Assembly (NCBI RefSeq): GCF_031755915.1
Contig: NC_083390.1
Location: forward strand, 18,135,001 to 18,199,000
DNA length: 64,000 bases
Direction of reading: 5' to 3'
Source: Ziziphus jujuba
Taxonomy: Eukaryota > Streptophyta > Magnoliopsida > Rosales > Rhamnaceae
Shown piece by piece: positions 34,766 to 46,792 of the stretch; position 1 is the first letter of the stretch, and each line of letters starts with the position of its first letter. The notes below the pieces were generated by a model that was given only the letters and a program-made list of their open reading frames with translations, was not told the origin of the DNA and did no database searches. The position numbers and the translations under genes are program-made.

Positions 34766-35390
34766 GTGTGTGTGAATGATTCAATTCAATTTGATTTGGA
34801 TAAAAATTTGTTCAAATTGTATCAAACCAAGCATGAGGCACAAACCAAATGAAGCTAAACAAATTTAGTTTCGTTGGTTCAAATCGAGTAATGCCCATCC
34901 CTAACTCTAGGTGGCACCTTACAAATAGCCAAGACAATGCCAATTTGGCAGAACATTTGTTATTGAAAAAATTAATGAAAAACTACAATCTTTTCATTAA
35001 TAATTATAGGACAACTTGATTAAGAATAGAAGAAATATAAAAAATAATATAACCTATACATTATACAATTTTGTTCTTTATCATACCAGTGAGATGCATG
35101 TTGATTTGGTAAATATTAATTCGTTGTATTTAATTTTGTTTATTTTTTATACTAAAAATCTAATTTGAAAAAATAAACTCTTTATTAATAATCAATAAAA
35201 TTTTCATGCAATATATACATACCATAAATACTTTATTATTGATGATGATAAATAATGCATGAATGATTTCTTAGTTAAAAAAATAAAACACATATATGAT
35301 TTCTAGGAAGTAGTCAATATGACCCATTATTTAAATTGAGCTAAAATATATCAAGAAAATAAATACATCTGGGCTAGACCTATGGGCTCT
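34312..35390. repeat. Second copy of the 19.9-20.7 kb segment
   Basis: It matches 19930-20668 on both sides of the hAT-like insertion and ends at GACCTATGG. In the first copy this point continues straight into the LecRLK-2 3' flank; here the matching flank resumes only at about 54.2 kb. The intervening DNA (35.4-54.2 kb) is therefore later insertion, mostly the giant Mutator-like element. Confidence 0.75.
34399..34903. mobile_element. hAT-like MITE, expanded copy of the 20.0-kb element
   Basis: Same ends (TAGGGATGGC ... GCCCATCCCTA) and same target site (GCTTTAGG / ACTCTAGG) as the 138-bp copy at 20028-20165, but 505 bp long. The extra interior includes a TTA run, a (TA)n(TG)n microsatellite at about 34737-34773 and A/T-rich filler. 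Either the 138-bp copy is an internal deletion of this one or this copy expanded. Confidence 0.65.
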
Positions 35391-35485
35391 AATTCTACCC
35401 TAAATTTGGATCAAACCAATTGTTTGGATGGTGTGGGAAATTATTAGGGGAATTTGGCCCGACACCCATATTTGAAAGTCCTTAA
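35391..35485. other. Left flank of the Mutator-like element
   Basis: Short unique stretch. It contains an extra copy of the element's terminal 14 bases (GGGGAATTTGGCCC) at 35447-35460, 48 bp outside the element. Confidence 0.6.
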
Positions 35486-35494
35486 CAAAAACTA
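35486..35494. repeat. 9-bp target-site duplication, left
   Basis: CAAAAACTA, repeated exactly at 52429-52437 directly outside the right terminal repeat. Nine bases is the standard Mutator-superfamily duplication length. Confidence 0.92.
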
Positions 35495-35574
35495 GGGGAA
35501 TTTGGCCCAATACCCTCATAAGGGCGAGTTTAATGATTTTTGCCCCCTCACTTGATATCTTTTTTGTTCTACCC
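35495..35574 (+). repeat. Left terminal inverted repeat of the Mutator-like element
   Basis: It pairs with 52349-52428 on the opposite strand. The match is perfect for the first 26 bases and again from about base 38 to base 80 (through GATATCTTTTTTGTTCTACCC), with four mismatches between. Confidence 0.9.
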
Positions 35575-35848
35575 CTCAATATCCTTTATAATCCCAAAAT
35601 ACCCTTATGTTTTTTTTTATATGTTTTTTTCTTTCCTTTCTTCATCCGACTTTTCTCCTCCTTATAATCAATATCCAGACCATTAGGAGCCCTCTGTTTC
35701 CTTTCGCATTGCCCGGATTGTAAGCTTGGAGACTGTGCGTTTTGAAGGAGATGGTGAAGAGGCGACTCAGAGAGAAAACTGCAGGGTTTTAGAGAGCCCT
35801 AGGAGCAGAAGCAGAAGCAACAGGTAGGCAACACCGAAGTAGGAAAGC

Positions 35849-36583
35849 ATGAGGCTCATTCGATCAATCACTGGTAATCTTCTCCTCTCCATTTTCAAAT
35901 TCTTAAGCTTTTCCCCAGACATTTTCTTACTTGTTTCGCTAATAATGAAATAGTTTTTTTTAAATAAATAATATATTTTAGATTGTTATAATTCAGAGCA
36001 ACGTAATTCACTGCTGCGAGAGGTGGGACGGAGGAGCTACGCAAGCAATGTCTCTGAGTATAACACTGTTATCGGTTCTCTCACCGCGCAGAGAAGGTAG
36101 ATTCTAATTTTGATTTTCTTTTTATGGTTTTGGGATTTTTTTTTTTGGGAGAAATTGTGAAAGTTGTGTTCTTTTTTTTTTTTGTTTTAATAATGGTGGT
36201 GGTAGGCATTTCTTGCTGAGAGATGTGTATGATGATATGATGCTGGATGGAGTACAGCCAACTAGGGATACATTCCATTCTGTCATCGTTGGAACCATGA
36301 AAAGCTCTTGCTTGCAGGACGCTTTCTACTTTTCTGACCAAAATAAATCCATGGGTTTGGTCCCTGATGTATGTATTTGTATATATATGCTTCTTCTTCT
36401 TTTTTCTTTTTTTTTTTTTTCACATGGATCTGCATTAATTCTTATCTGCTGACTATTAGATTATTTCAAGATTGGAAATTTTGTATAAAGTTACTTTGTG
36501 TTTTGTTTTTTCTTTTTTTTTCCCTAGCTATTACAATGTATTGCTTTGTGTTATAGGTTACTTTATACAACAGTTTAGTTTCT
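35849..36583 (+). pseudogene. Captured 5' fragment of an At4g35850-like PPR gene
   Basis: Four exons with consistent splice phases. Exon 1 is 35849-35873 (MRLIRSIT, phase 1, donor GTAATC). Exon 2 is 35982-36098 (CYNSEQRNSLLREVGRRSYASNVSEYNTVIG split over conserved blocks, phase 2). Exon 3 is 36206-36368 (RDVYDDMMLDGVQPTRDTF and FHSVIVGTMKSS, donor GTATGT). Exon 4 starts at 36557 (VTLYNSLVS, then TGA). The sequence follows the N-terminus of mitochondrial PPR protein At4g35850 as I know it, then stops where that gene continues. About 115 codons and the upstream leader were captured with introns, so acquisition was at DNA level. The parent gene is not in the window. A truncated protein could be made if transcribed; function is unlikely. 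Confidence 0.8.
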
Positions 36584-39500
36584 TGATGTAGTGCAGATGA
36601 ACTCTGTCACTGTTGACTCGAGGCCAAAGTGCTTGGTTGGCATTATTTTTTATTGTTACCCTTCTTATTCTAGAATGTATGCAGAAGAAACAAGTTGCTA
36701 CTTTTTCTCTAGGTGATTGATGAAATAGCTGGAGCTCTTGGTGATGGCAAAGATGCTGTGGAGGTTATTCTAAAGATGATAATTGTGTGTTTTATATTAT
36801 TATTATTTTTTTGGGTCTTGTGTATTTTCCATTATTGAATGCTGCTTATTTATTAAATTTAATTGTCTGCACGCTTATTTGTGTTTTAATATAATTGTAG
36901 TTATAGTTATTTTATTACTATAATTGCTGTTGGTGATTAAATATAGCTGCTTTCGTTGTTATCAGTTATTGTTGTCATGTATAATTCTTGTTTTCCTTAA
37001 TGTTTAATGCAAACTGTCAGTTATTGCATTTACTTCATTATCAACATGAGAATCATAAGGGAAATTTACTGTTTAAACTCCATGGTTGCACATTCTATAT
37101 GTTAACAGAAACCTCCATTTCTACCGAGGGTAATATATTCAGCTATGGTGGTTTTTATTTCCCAGTGCTCATTATATTTTTCACTTTTATTCTATGTTGT
37201 TCATATAGGTTTCTGCAGATAAGAAGTCTGATACAGGAAAGGAGAATTTTCCAAATGAAGAAAATCATAAAAGTACATAGAAAGTTTATCATTCATATGG
37301 AGTTTCCTTTTCATGATTCTTTTCATGTAAACTAGATAGTATTTTTTGCTTATTGACAACTACTTGCTTTCTGCAGGGTTCATATATTTGTTCAACCAAC
37401 AGTTAATCGTGTTGTCAGCAGGTGATCCTTGACTACCATGGCTGATGTTTAATTGCTGTGACAATTTCAAGCCTTTCCATTTCTCATTTCATCTGTTTTA
37501 TAGACATTTTAGATACTTTGTTGCTTTCATGATTTTTGAAATTTCCTTAGAATTTCTGATATGAAGTCAGTGAATGGAAATAGGATATTTAGATGGAAGA
37601 CTTAATTATTTTGATTATCCAATTCAATCTTCGAGATAACATATCCACTTGCATACTTACTACTTACAAGACAGTTTGATAATGACTCGCTTTGTGATAT
37701 TTTTCTTCCTTTGTTGATGTCTAGACCAATAATTCTACTCTTCACAATTTGCATATAGCATTTATCGCATATGAGGACAGCTTCAGTTCTCATTATATTT
37801 ATTTAAAATTTTTTTTAGGGAATCCCTTATTTTATTAAATCAGAGATGCTTTTTTGTCAAGTATTAAAAAAAGTTAGTCATTTTTTTAGGTTGAGATTTA
37901 AAACAAAATGCTTTAGTAATTTTCCTTGATTATTTACAAAAATTATTTTCTTTGAAACTTGTATGCTAAATATTGTAACTAACTGCAGATATTTCGTTTG
38001 ATTCCATCTAGGTATCAAATCTATCTCCGTTTTAGTGGAGGTGCCCCATATGCTTTTAATGCTGTTACTATAGTTTGGCATTATACCAATTGTGGTGCCA
38101 GTTGGTATTCGAGATTTTGACATTGATGGGGAACATTGGGTCAATTCGGGATTGATACCAACAGAGGCTTTTGTAGGAGCTGTAATATTCTCTTGTTTTT
38201 ATTCATAAAACACTTGTACAATTTCCTCTTGCTAATTCAGATTTTGTTTTTAGTTTTTGTACATGATTCTCGTATCAATATGATGTGTAAGGATCCAATT
38301 TCATTATTAAATTCTCCATATTATTTGATATGTGGAAAAGCAATAAATAAGAAGGATGATAATTTAAATGGATGGTAATTGAGTTCTCAAATATTGGCTC
38401 TCTAGTTTCCGACCATTAGAACTTGTTTGAATGGTATGCATTGAAATGTAGTTAGTTTTAGATTGTAAAATGTGATTCCCAGCTTGCAAGCTTCTTCCAA
38501 TCACTTTTACATGAACGGCTCCATGGTAGTATGTCCAAATGAGACTTGTTAGGAGGGAATTAATTGTGCACTTGTGGAAACTATTTAAATACATGGATAT
38601 GAAAGTGTAAAATAAATATAACAGTTTTCCATTTCTCCTCTACCCTCATTTCTCATTGACTATCTCGAATACAGGTGAAAATATTAAAACAATTTTTTTG
38701 ACCATCTCTCATTTCTCATCTACCCTCATTAACTTCTATCCCTCTCTCTTACTCTTCCTGCTACCACATTAAATGAATACTGTGTCTTCCTCTCTCTTTC
38801 TCTTTTGTTGGTTAGGTACCTTTCAGCCTTTCTTTGCATTGACGAACATTGCAGAAAATCCCAAAATCTGTTCAATTTAGTTCACTCTCCCTGCATCATC
38901 TGAAAATCTTCATTGTGGAGCCCATACACTTCGAAAGGATGTAATTAAATTGTACGTTTCTGCAGATCGGAGTTAAAGATTACCTAATATGTGGATATAT
39001 ATACATATATATATATATATACATAATTTGGCTTTATGCTACTTCTCTACATAATTTTTTTTATCATTTATAATAATTTTTTTCCATCTTAATGTTTTGA
39101 AATCATGAACTCCCAATAGTAAACATAAATGGCTTAATAACTAAGCCAAAAAATAAATACAATATACTTCATATTAATTTTGTTAATTGATTTTACGAAA
39201 AAAATTTCCTAAAATATACTTTATGTATAGCTGATAGATAAAGTCAAAATCAAATAATGACTTAGCCTTAGCACAATACTAGCAGTGAGGAAAAAGTATG
39301 AATTGGTACGAACAAAGGATGTGTTATAAACTATAAACAAAAAATTAAATATAATAATATAAAAATGAATCAAAAATGTTTTGTTTGAATTCACAGAAAG
39401 ATGATATCGAGGTCAAATTTAGAGCATTAGACCTTTCAATGGATCGATTTAATTAATAAATATATATATATATATATATATTAGCCTAAGAATAAGAATT

Positions 39501-40399
39501 TAATTAGTCAATACTGTATTAAAAAAATAACCTTTACATGGTCAGAAAGGGAAAACATTGACCAAATATGAAAACTTGTTTGTCTTTTCTATCCAGCAGC
39601 TAGTACCTTCTATTATCTTTCACAGGGTGTGTTATAAATATAAATATGTGTACATATATGTATACATTTTTCCCTTATATTGGATTCATCGTTTGTCACG
39701 TTTTGACATGATATATAAGTGCAAGTTCTATGTTGGTGCTATTTTATGTAAAACAATCCATAAATGGTTTGGAAATTTCCATTTGAAAATTACAACCTTT
39801 GTTTGTTACATACGATCCATCAGTAATTATGAAACACTTGCTTGTTGGAAAATTTAACTGCGGTTCCATCGGAATAGTTAATTTTTCCATTTTCTAAAAG
39901 CAAACAGAGTGGACAATCGAATTTGTCCACTTCTCTAATGTTATTGTAAACGAATGACATGCTAAATGTAACTATATTTATGATGTTTAACAAAATAATC
40001 CACAGAACACCACATTGTCAACATTGCATACATTCAAGCTAACGTTATGTTATGATTTAGCACATGTGCCACAGATTTGACATCTTAATCTACTTGATCC
40101 ACTATGTCTGTCAAGAGTAGCTATTCTACTAGGTGTTAATATGCAACATTTAAACAGCATTTGTACTCATTACATAAAATGCATTTGTATTTTATCTTTA
40201 CTCATTTACTGAAAATGCATTTGTATTTGTATTTAAAATGCTATTCCACTAGGCGTTAATAACATAATTGTTTGGCTTATTTTTTGTACTCATTTACTGA
40301 AAATGTATTTGTATTTTTTCATTACTTTTGCAGGATTATAGTTAAACCTTCCAGCAAAGATTCTACGATTGCAGAAGTAGATACTTAGTATGTTTTGAA
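36584..40399. other. Mutator-like element interior, left: exon-like islands and AT-rich DNA
   Basis: Forward exon-like islands occur behind good acceptors: VIDEIAGALGDGKDAVEVILKM (from about 36713, after TTTTTCTCTAG) and VSADKKSDTGKENFPNEE (from 37208). I do not recognise their parent gene; they may be another captured fragment. The rest (37.4-40.4 kb) is AT-rich with (TA)n runs at about 39005-39021 and 39461-39480. The last part is the putative upstream region of the transposase. Confidence 0.5.
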
Positions 40400-43117
40400 T
40401 TGGTAAACTCTTTGTGCTCAATGTCACAAATTTCAGTTTTACTGTTCTACGATGGAACATGGAGTGTATGTTCTGAAGGTACCTGGAGATACCAACATCA
40501 AAGAACGAAGATTATACGTATCAAAAGGAATTGTACATTGGCCGAACTTGAAGATGTTGTCTACAACGCTCTCAACTTAGATTCTACACAACATCAATTA
40601 ATCTTCAAGTTCATATACCATGTGTGTTTGTCATGTGAGCCGTACGTTGTGGAAAATGATGAAGACCTACAAAGTTTTATAGAAGAGTATAGTTCACACA
40701 GACCTCAAGACAGATTTCCACTTATCGTTGATGTGTTATCCAGGGTTCCAAAGAGTATTAATACTGCTGGATGTGTTGTGAATAGGATACCTACAAGTTC
40801 AGGATTTATGACTACCGCCCCACTATCTGTAGTTCCCGAGACAGCTATTTGTACCTCTGATGCTGACATGTAGTCCCCAGCGACCGAACTTCATGTGCCG
40901 GAAACTCAACTTGGATTCTCTGAAAATCAAATTTGTGAAAACAATGTGCAATCTGTGGAACATGATCATGATAATGAGCGCTTCGACATTAATGATATGA
41001 ATGAATATCATGGACATGATTATGATCAAGATGAACAATTTGAGGTTGAGGTCAACATTGATCATAGTGAAGATGGGTTACGAGACATTTATTGGACCCA
41101 TCATTCGGGACTTTCAGCTGGTGCTAGTCAACATGGTGAGTCTCCTTATGGTAGTAGTCCAATTGATAATGTGAATGATGATGTGCTTGCCTCTCCTTGT
41201 ACCGAAAACCATTTGGACATTCGATAGGATTCTACCGCAACCATGGCTGAACTTAGGGTTAACCATCGCTTCTCATCCATCAATGCCCATGAAATCATTC
41301 GAATCAACCAAATCTTTGCGAGTAAGAATGCACTACAGAAGAAGATTAGTCTTTATGCACTAAGGAGAAATTTTGAATTCAAGGTCAAGAAGTCAGATAG
41401 AGTCCGATATGAGGTTGTATGTGCAAACGACAATTGCATGTGGCGAATGTGTGCTACCAAACTACATGGTGACAATACAGAGGCCTTCATGATTAGGGCC
41501 TTTAAGGATGAGCATATTTGCTCTTTAAATATCATGAAAAGGGATCATTGTCAAGCAACAAGTTCAGTTATCGGAGACATCATCCAGCCAATGTTTGATG
41601 GGATTTCAAGGCAATACAAACCTCGAGATATCGTGCATGACATTAGCTCTAATTACGGAGTAAACATAAGCTACAACAAAGCATGGGCCGCTAAGGAAGT
41701 TGCACTATCAGGTTTGTGAGGCACACCAGAAGATTCATATGCAAAACTTCCTTTATGGAGTCACGTTTTGAAGAGCAAAAATCCGGGCACGTTTACTCGA
41801 ATTGAAACTAATGATCAAAACAGATTTTTATATTTTTTCATGGCACTTGGAGCTAGCATTAGAGGGTTCCAGCATATGCGGAGAGTCGTAGCTGTCGATG
41901 GAACTACACTGAAGAATAGATATAGAGGTTTGTTATATATTGCATCATGTTTGGATGGGAACAATCAAATTTATCCACTTGCTTATGGAATAGGCCCTGG
42001 GGAGATAGATGCGGCTTACATGTGGTTTTTTGAGAGCTTTAAAGAAGCGTTTGGGGATGATCTGAATATAGCTTTTATATCTGATAGACACAAGAGCATT
42101 GCAAAAGCAATACGTACAGTTTTCCCTAATAATCACCATGGCCACTACACATATCATCTTGGTACAAATTTACGTGCTAAGAAGTTTAAAGGTAATGTCA
42201 ACACGATTATATCAACTTTTAATGATGCAGCTAGAGCATATATTGTTGAGGATTTTTATAAGGCCATGCAGCTTTTAGAAGGGGTTAGTATTGAAGCTGT
42301 ACAATATCTCAAGGATGCAAGTCCTTCAAAATGGGCTAGATCACGTTTTCCGGGCAATAGATACAACATAATGACAACTAACATTGCAGAGAGCATGAAC
42401 TCTGTGCTTATTGATGGTAGCGATAAACGTGTTTTGCCATTACTATATCACATTCGTGATGTCTTGCAAAGGTGGTGGTATGAACGTCGAACTAACGCAG
42501 CTGCAATGCAAACTCCTGTTACTAATTGGTTGGAAAAAATCATGCAGGAGCGCTCAAATAATGGCAGAGGCTTACGTGTTATGCCAATGAACTTATATGA
42601 GTTTCAAGTTGTTGGCCATGGCATGTTCGTTGGAGTTGTTAACTTAGTAAATAAGACATGCTCATGCAAGGAATTTGACATTGATGGATTTCCTTGTGTC
42701 CATGCAATTGCAGCATGTAAGCATCGACATATTTCTCCATATTTCCTTTGCTCGGTGCATTACTCGGTTGACTCACTCCGTGATGCATATTCAGAAACCA
42801 TATATCCACTTGGAGAGAAAATCAGGTTGTACTTCCACCTCAAATTGGCAAACAGTCAGGAAGACCGAGAAAGAAAAGGATTCAATCTCAAGGAGAGGAG
42901 TGTCATCAATATAGATGCGGGAGGTGCAAACAGGTTGGTCACAGCAGCCGATCATGCTCCGCCACCGTACCTCTTGATAGCACTACCAACCAACAGCACC
43001 ACTGAAATGAAGGCCCATCAATCGCATGATGCTATATTCAGACAATGGGGCCATGTTATGCGGTATGCGTGTGTATGCAATGTAGTCAGGAATACAATTA
43101 GTTGCTCAACCACGTAA
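40400..43117 (+). pseudogene. mudrA-type MULE transposase with three nonsense codons
   Basis: This is the cut-and-paste transposase of the element. One reading frame covers the whole span except for TAG at 40871-40873, TAG at 41225-41227 and TGA at 41717-41719. First comes an N-terminal domain (VLLFYDGTWSV..., PB1-like by position in this family), then an acidic linker. Next is the MuDR DNA-binding region with a C/H pattern (YEVVCANDNCMWRMCA ... DEHICSLN). The catalytic domain has AVDGTTLKNRYRG (first Asp), FISDRHKSIAKAI (second Asp), HHGHYTYHLGTNL and NIAESMN. A SWIM zinc finger reads CSCKEFDIDGFPCVHAIAAC. After a frameshift near 42850 the C-terminal tail continues in another frame with a basic SGRPRKKR motif and a CCHC knuckle (CGRCKQVGHSSRSC), ending near 43003. 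The start could be the ATG at 40421 or lie further upstream. The catalytic residues look intact, so the damage is recent. Confidence 0.92.
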
Positions 43118-43465
43118 CATGTGTTTTGGCATAATAGACGTTGGCTTTATGTGTTCTTTTGTTGTCAAATTCATCTGTTGTATTGTTTTGATAACATATC
43201 ATTCCGTGTTCAGTTGTTTGTATGTTTCTTACTATTGCATGGATGATATTACTGCCTTAATGGTAATGACCAATGCATCATCGGTAATTGACATTTGTAC
43301 ACCATCGTAAAAAAATCACCACAATTCCATCCGGCAACTTCAATCATGTGTGTTCCAACCAATAACATGCTACATATAGCATTATTAATGATAAATTCTG
43401 ACAAAGTAAGTGATCAAACGGCATTAAAAAATGACAACGATCAATTTGTTTTTTATTCAAAAATT

Positions 43466-46465
43466 ACCGAAGGATTCGTCGGTAATTACCGAAACCCTAT
43501 GGCAGTCATATTTTACCAATTTTTTGGGCCCCACAAGTCCCCTAATGTGTGTTGAATGCAAAAACATGAAAAATATGGATTCTAAAATTATCCTAAGGAG
43601 AAAAAATCCCAAAATTTCACAAATTTTCCAAAAAAATACGATGACTGTACACTTTCGGTAATTCCCGATGAAACCGTCGGTAACCAACATTTACCATCCG
43701 GAAAAATTACCGAAGGTTTAGTTGGTAATTACCGAAACCCTATGGCAATCACATTTTACTAATTTTTTGGGCCCCACAAGTCCCATAATGTGTGTTGAAT
43801 GCAAAAACATGCAAAATATGGATTCTAAAATTATCCTAAGGAGAGAAAATCCCAAAATTGCTTAAAAGTTCTCAAATTTTCCAAAAAAATACGATGACTG
43901 TACACTTTCGGTAATTCCTGATGAAACCGTCGGTAACCAACATTTACCCTTTGGAAAAATTACCGAAGGTTTCCTCGGTAATTACCAAAACCCTATGGCA
44001 ATCACGTTTTACCAATTTTTTCGGCCCCACAAGTCCCATAATGTGTGTTGAATGCAAAAACATGCAAAATATGGATTCTAAAATTATCCTAAGGAGAGAA
44101 AATCCCAAAACTAGCTTAAAAAGTTCTCAAATTTTCCAAAAAAATACGATGACTGTACACTTTCGGTAATTCCCGAGGAAACCATCGGTAACTAACACAT
44201 ACCCTCTGGAAAAATTACCGAAGATTTCGTCGGTAATTACCGAAACCCTATGGCAATCACATTTTACCAATTTTTTCGGCCCCACAAGTCCTATAATGTG
44301 TGTTGAATGCAAAAACATGCAAAATATGGATTCTAAAATTATCCTAAGGAGAGAAAATCCCAAAATTGCTTAAAAAGTTCTCAAAGTTTCCAAAAAAATA
44401 CGATGACTGTACACTTTCGGTAATTCCCAAGGAAACCGTCGGTAATCAACACATACCCTCTGGAACAATTACCGAAGGTTTCATCGGTAATTACCGAAAC
44501 CCTATGGCAATCACATTTTACCAATTTTTTGGGCCTCACAAGTCCCATAATATGTGTTGAATGTAAAAACAGGCAAAATATGGATTCTAAAATTATCCTA
44601 AGGAGAGAAAATCCCAAAATTGCATAAAAATTTCTCAAAATTTCCAAAAAAATACGATGACTATACACTTTCGGTAATTCCCGACGCAACCGTCAGTAAC
44701 CAACATTTACCCTCTGGAAAAATTACCAACGGTTTCATCGGGAATTAGTGATAGTGTACAGTCATCGTATTTTTTTGGAAAATTTGAGACATTTTTATGC
44801 AATTTTGAGATTTTCTCTCCTTAGGATAATATTCGAATCCATATTTTGCATGTTTTTGCATTCAACACACATTATGGGACTTGTGGGGCCCAAAAAATTG
44901 GTAAAATGTAATTGCCATAGGGGTTTTGGTAATTACCGACGAAACCAATGGTAATGTTTCCAGAGGGTATGTGTTGGTTATCGACGGTTTCATCAGGAAG
45001 TACCGAACATGTATAGTCGTGGTATTTTTTTGGAAAATTTGAGAATTTTTTAAGCAATTTTGGGATTTTCTCTCCTTAGGATAATTTTAGAATCCATATT
45101 TTGCATGTTTTTGCATTCAACACACATTATGGGACTTGTGGGCCCAAAAGATTGGTAAACTATGGTTGCCATAGGGTTTCGGTAACTACCGACGAATCTG
45201 TCGATAATTTGTCCAGAGGGTATGTGTTGGTTACCGATGGTTTCCTCGGGAATTACCGAAAGTCTACAGTCATCGTATTTTTTTGGCCAATTTGAGAACT
45301 TTTTAAGCAATTTTGGGATTTTCTCTCCTTAGGATAATTTTAGAATCCATATTTTGCATGTTTTTGCATTCAACACACATTATGGGACTTGTGGGGCCCA
45401 AAAAATTGGTAAAATGTGATTGCCATAGGGTTTCGGTAATTACCGACGAAACCTTCGTTAATTTTTCCAGAGGGTAAATGTTGGTTACTGACGGTTTAGT
45501 CGGGAATTACGAAAGTGTATAATCATCGTATTTTTTTTTGAAAATTTGAGAAATTTTAGGATTTTCTCTCCTTAGGATAATTTTAGAATCCATATTTTTC
45601 ATGTTTTTGCATTCAACACACATTAGGGGACTTGTGGGGCCCAAAAAATTGGTAAAATGTGATTACCATAGGGTTTCGGTAATTACCGACGAAACCTTTG
45701 GTAATTTTTCCAGAGGGTATGTGTTGGTTACCGACGGTTTCGTTGGGAATTACCGAAAGTGTACAGTCGTCGTAGTTTTTTGGAAAATTTGAGAAATTTT
45801 TAAGTAATTTTGGGATTTTTCTCTCCCTAGAATTATTTTAGAATCCATATTTTACATGTTTTTGCATTCAACACACATTATGGGACTTGTGGGACCCAAA
45901 AAATTGGTAAAATGTGATTACCATAGGGTATCGGTAATTACCGACGAAACCTTCGGTAATTTTTCCAGAGGGTAAATATTGGTTACCGACAGTTTCGTCG
46001 GGAATTACTGAAAGTGTATAGTCGTCGTATTTTTTTGGAAAATTTGAGAAATTTTGGGATTTTCTCTCCTTAGGATAATTTTAGAATCCATATTTTTCAT
46101 GTTTTTGCAGTCAACACACATTAGGGGACTTGTGGAGCCTAAAAAATTGGTAAAATGTGATTACCATAGGGTTTCGATAATTACCGACGACACCTTCGGT
46201 AATTTTTCCAGAGGGTATGTGTTGGTTACTGACGGTTTCGTCGGGAATTACCGAAAGTGTATAGTCGTCGTATTTTTTTGGAAAATTTGAGAAATTTTTA
46301 AGCAATTTTGGGATTTTCTCTCCTTAGGATAATTTTAGAATCCATATTTTGCATGTTTTTGCATTCAACACACATTATGGGACTTGTGGGGCCTAAAAAA
46401 TTGGTAAAATGTGATTACCATAGGGTTTCGGTAATTACCGATGAAACCTTGGGTAATTAAATATT
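43466..46465. repeat. 3-kb head-to-head inverted array of about 250-bp units
   Basis: Five units read rightward, with GGTAATTACC marks at 43481, 43724, 43977, 44232 and 44486. After an inversion point near 44740-44756, seven units read in the opposite orientation, with marks near 44938, 45181, 45435, 45678, 45932, 46176 and 46430. The period is 243-257 bp. Each unit carries the 14-bp palindrome TCGGTAATTACCGA or a near copy, GTCGGTAA/TTACCGAC half-sites, and a middle section with GGGCCCCACAAGTCC and TGTGTTGAATGCAAAAACATG. It lies exactly between the convergent transposase and protease genes. The short frames translated from it are repeat artefacts. A transcript crossing it would fold into a long hairpin. 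It could be subterminal-type transposase-binding DNA, or a nested foldback element. Confidence 0.93.
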
Positions 46466-46792
46466 TTTGCCAATTGGAGAACGTTTTCGGAACATTTGGG
46501 GGCATTGATGAATGTATAATTTGCATGTTATTGCCGGAAACACTCCATTAGCTGAGGATTTGGAGAAAAAAAAAATGTTAATTCATATTACCAAAAGCGT
46601 TTTCATAATTACCGATGGTGAATTGGGAATTATCGATGAACCATTGGTAATCATCTTTGCTTTAATTTTTACCACAACCGAGGGTCTTCTTTTCTCTTTT
46701 TTTTTTTTTTTTCAACGGTTATCATTAGTAAAGATAGGTTCAGTATATTAAGATAACATTAGTATAGGGTGTCATGACATTAAACATACGAT
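46466..46792. other. Spacer between the inverted array and the protease gene
   Basis: It contains further scattered half-sites of the array motif (ATTACCGATGG, GGGAATTATCGATG, CATTGGTAATC) and a T run near 46698-46714. It would contain the 3' UTR of the protease gene. Confidence 0.5.

Noticed and set aside
43457..46305. Many similar 60-100 codon frames (e.g. ...LLRIILESIFCMFLHSTHI...) on both strands
   Set aside because: They are translations of the 250-bp array units and repeat with the same period; no independent gene.
43466..46465. CRISPR-like regular spacing of repeats
   Set aside because: Whole 250-bp units are repeated, including the supposed spacers, and half are inverted; this is eukaryotic nuclear DNA.
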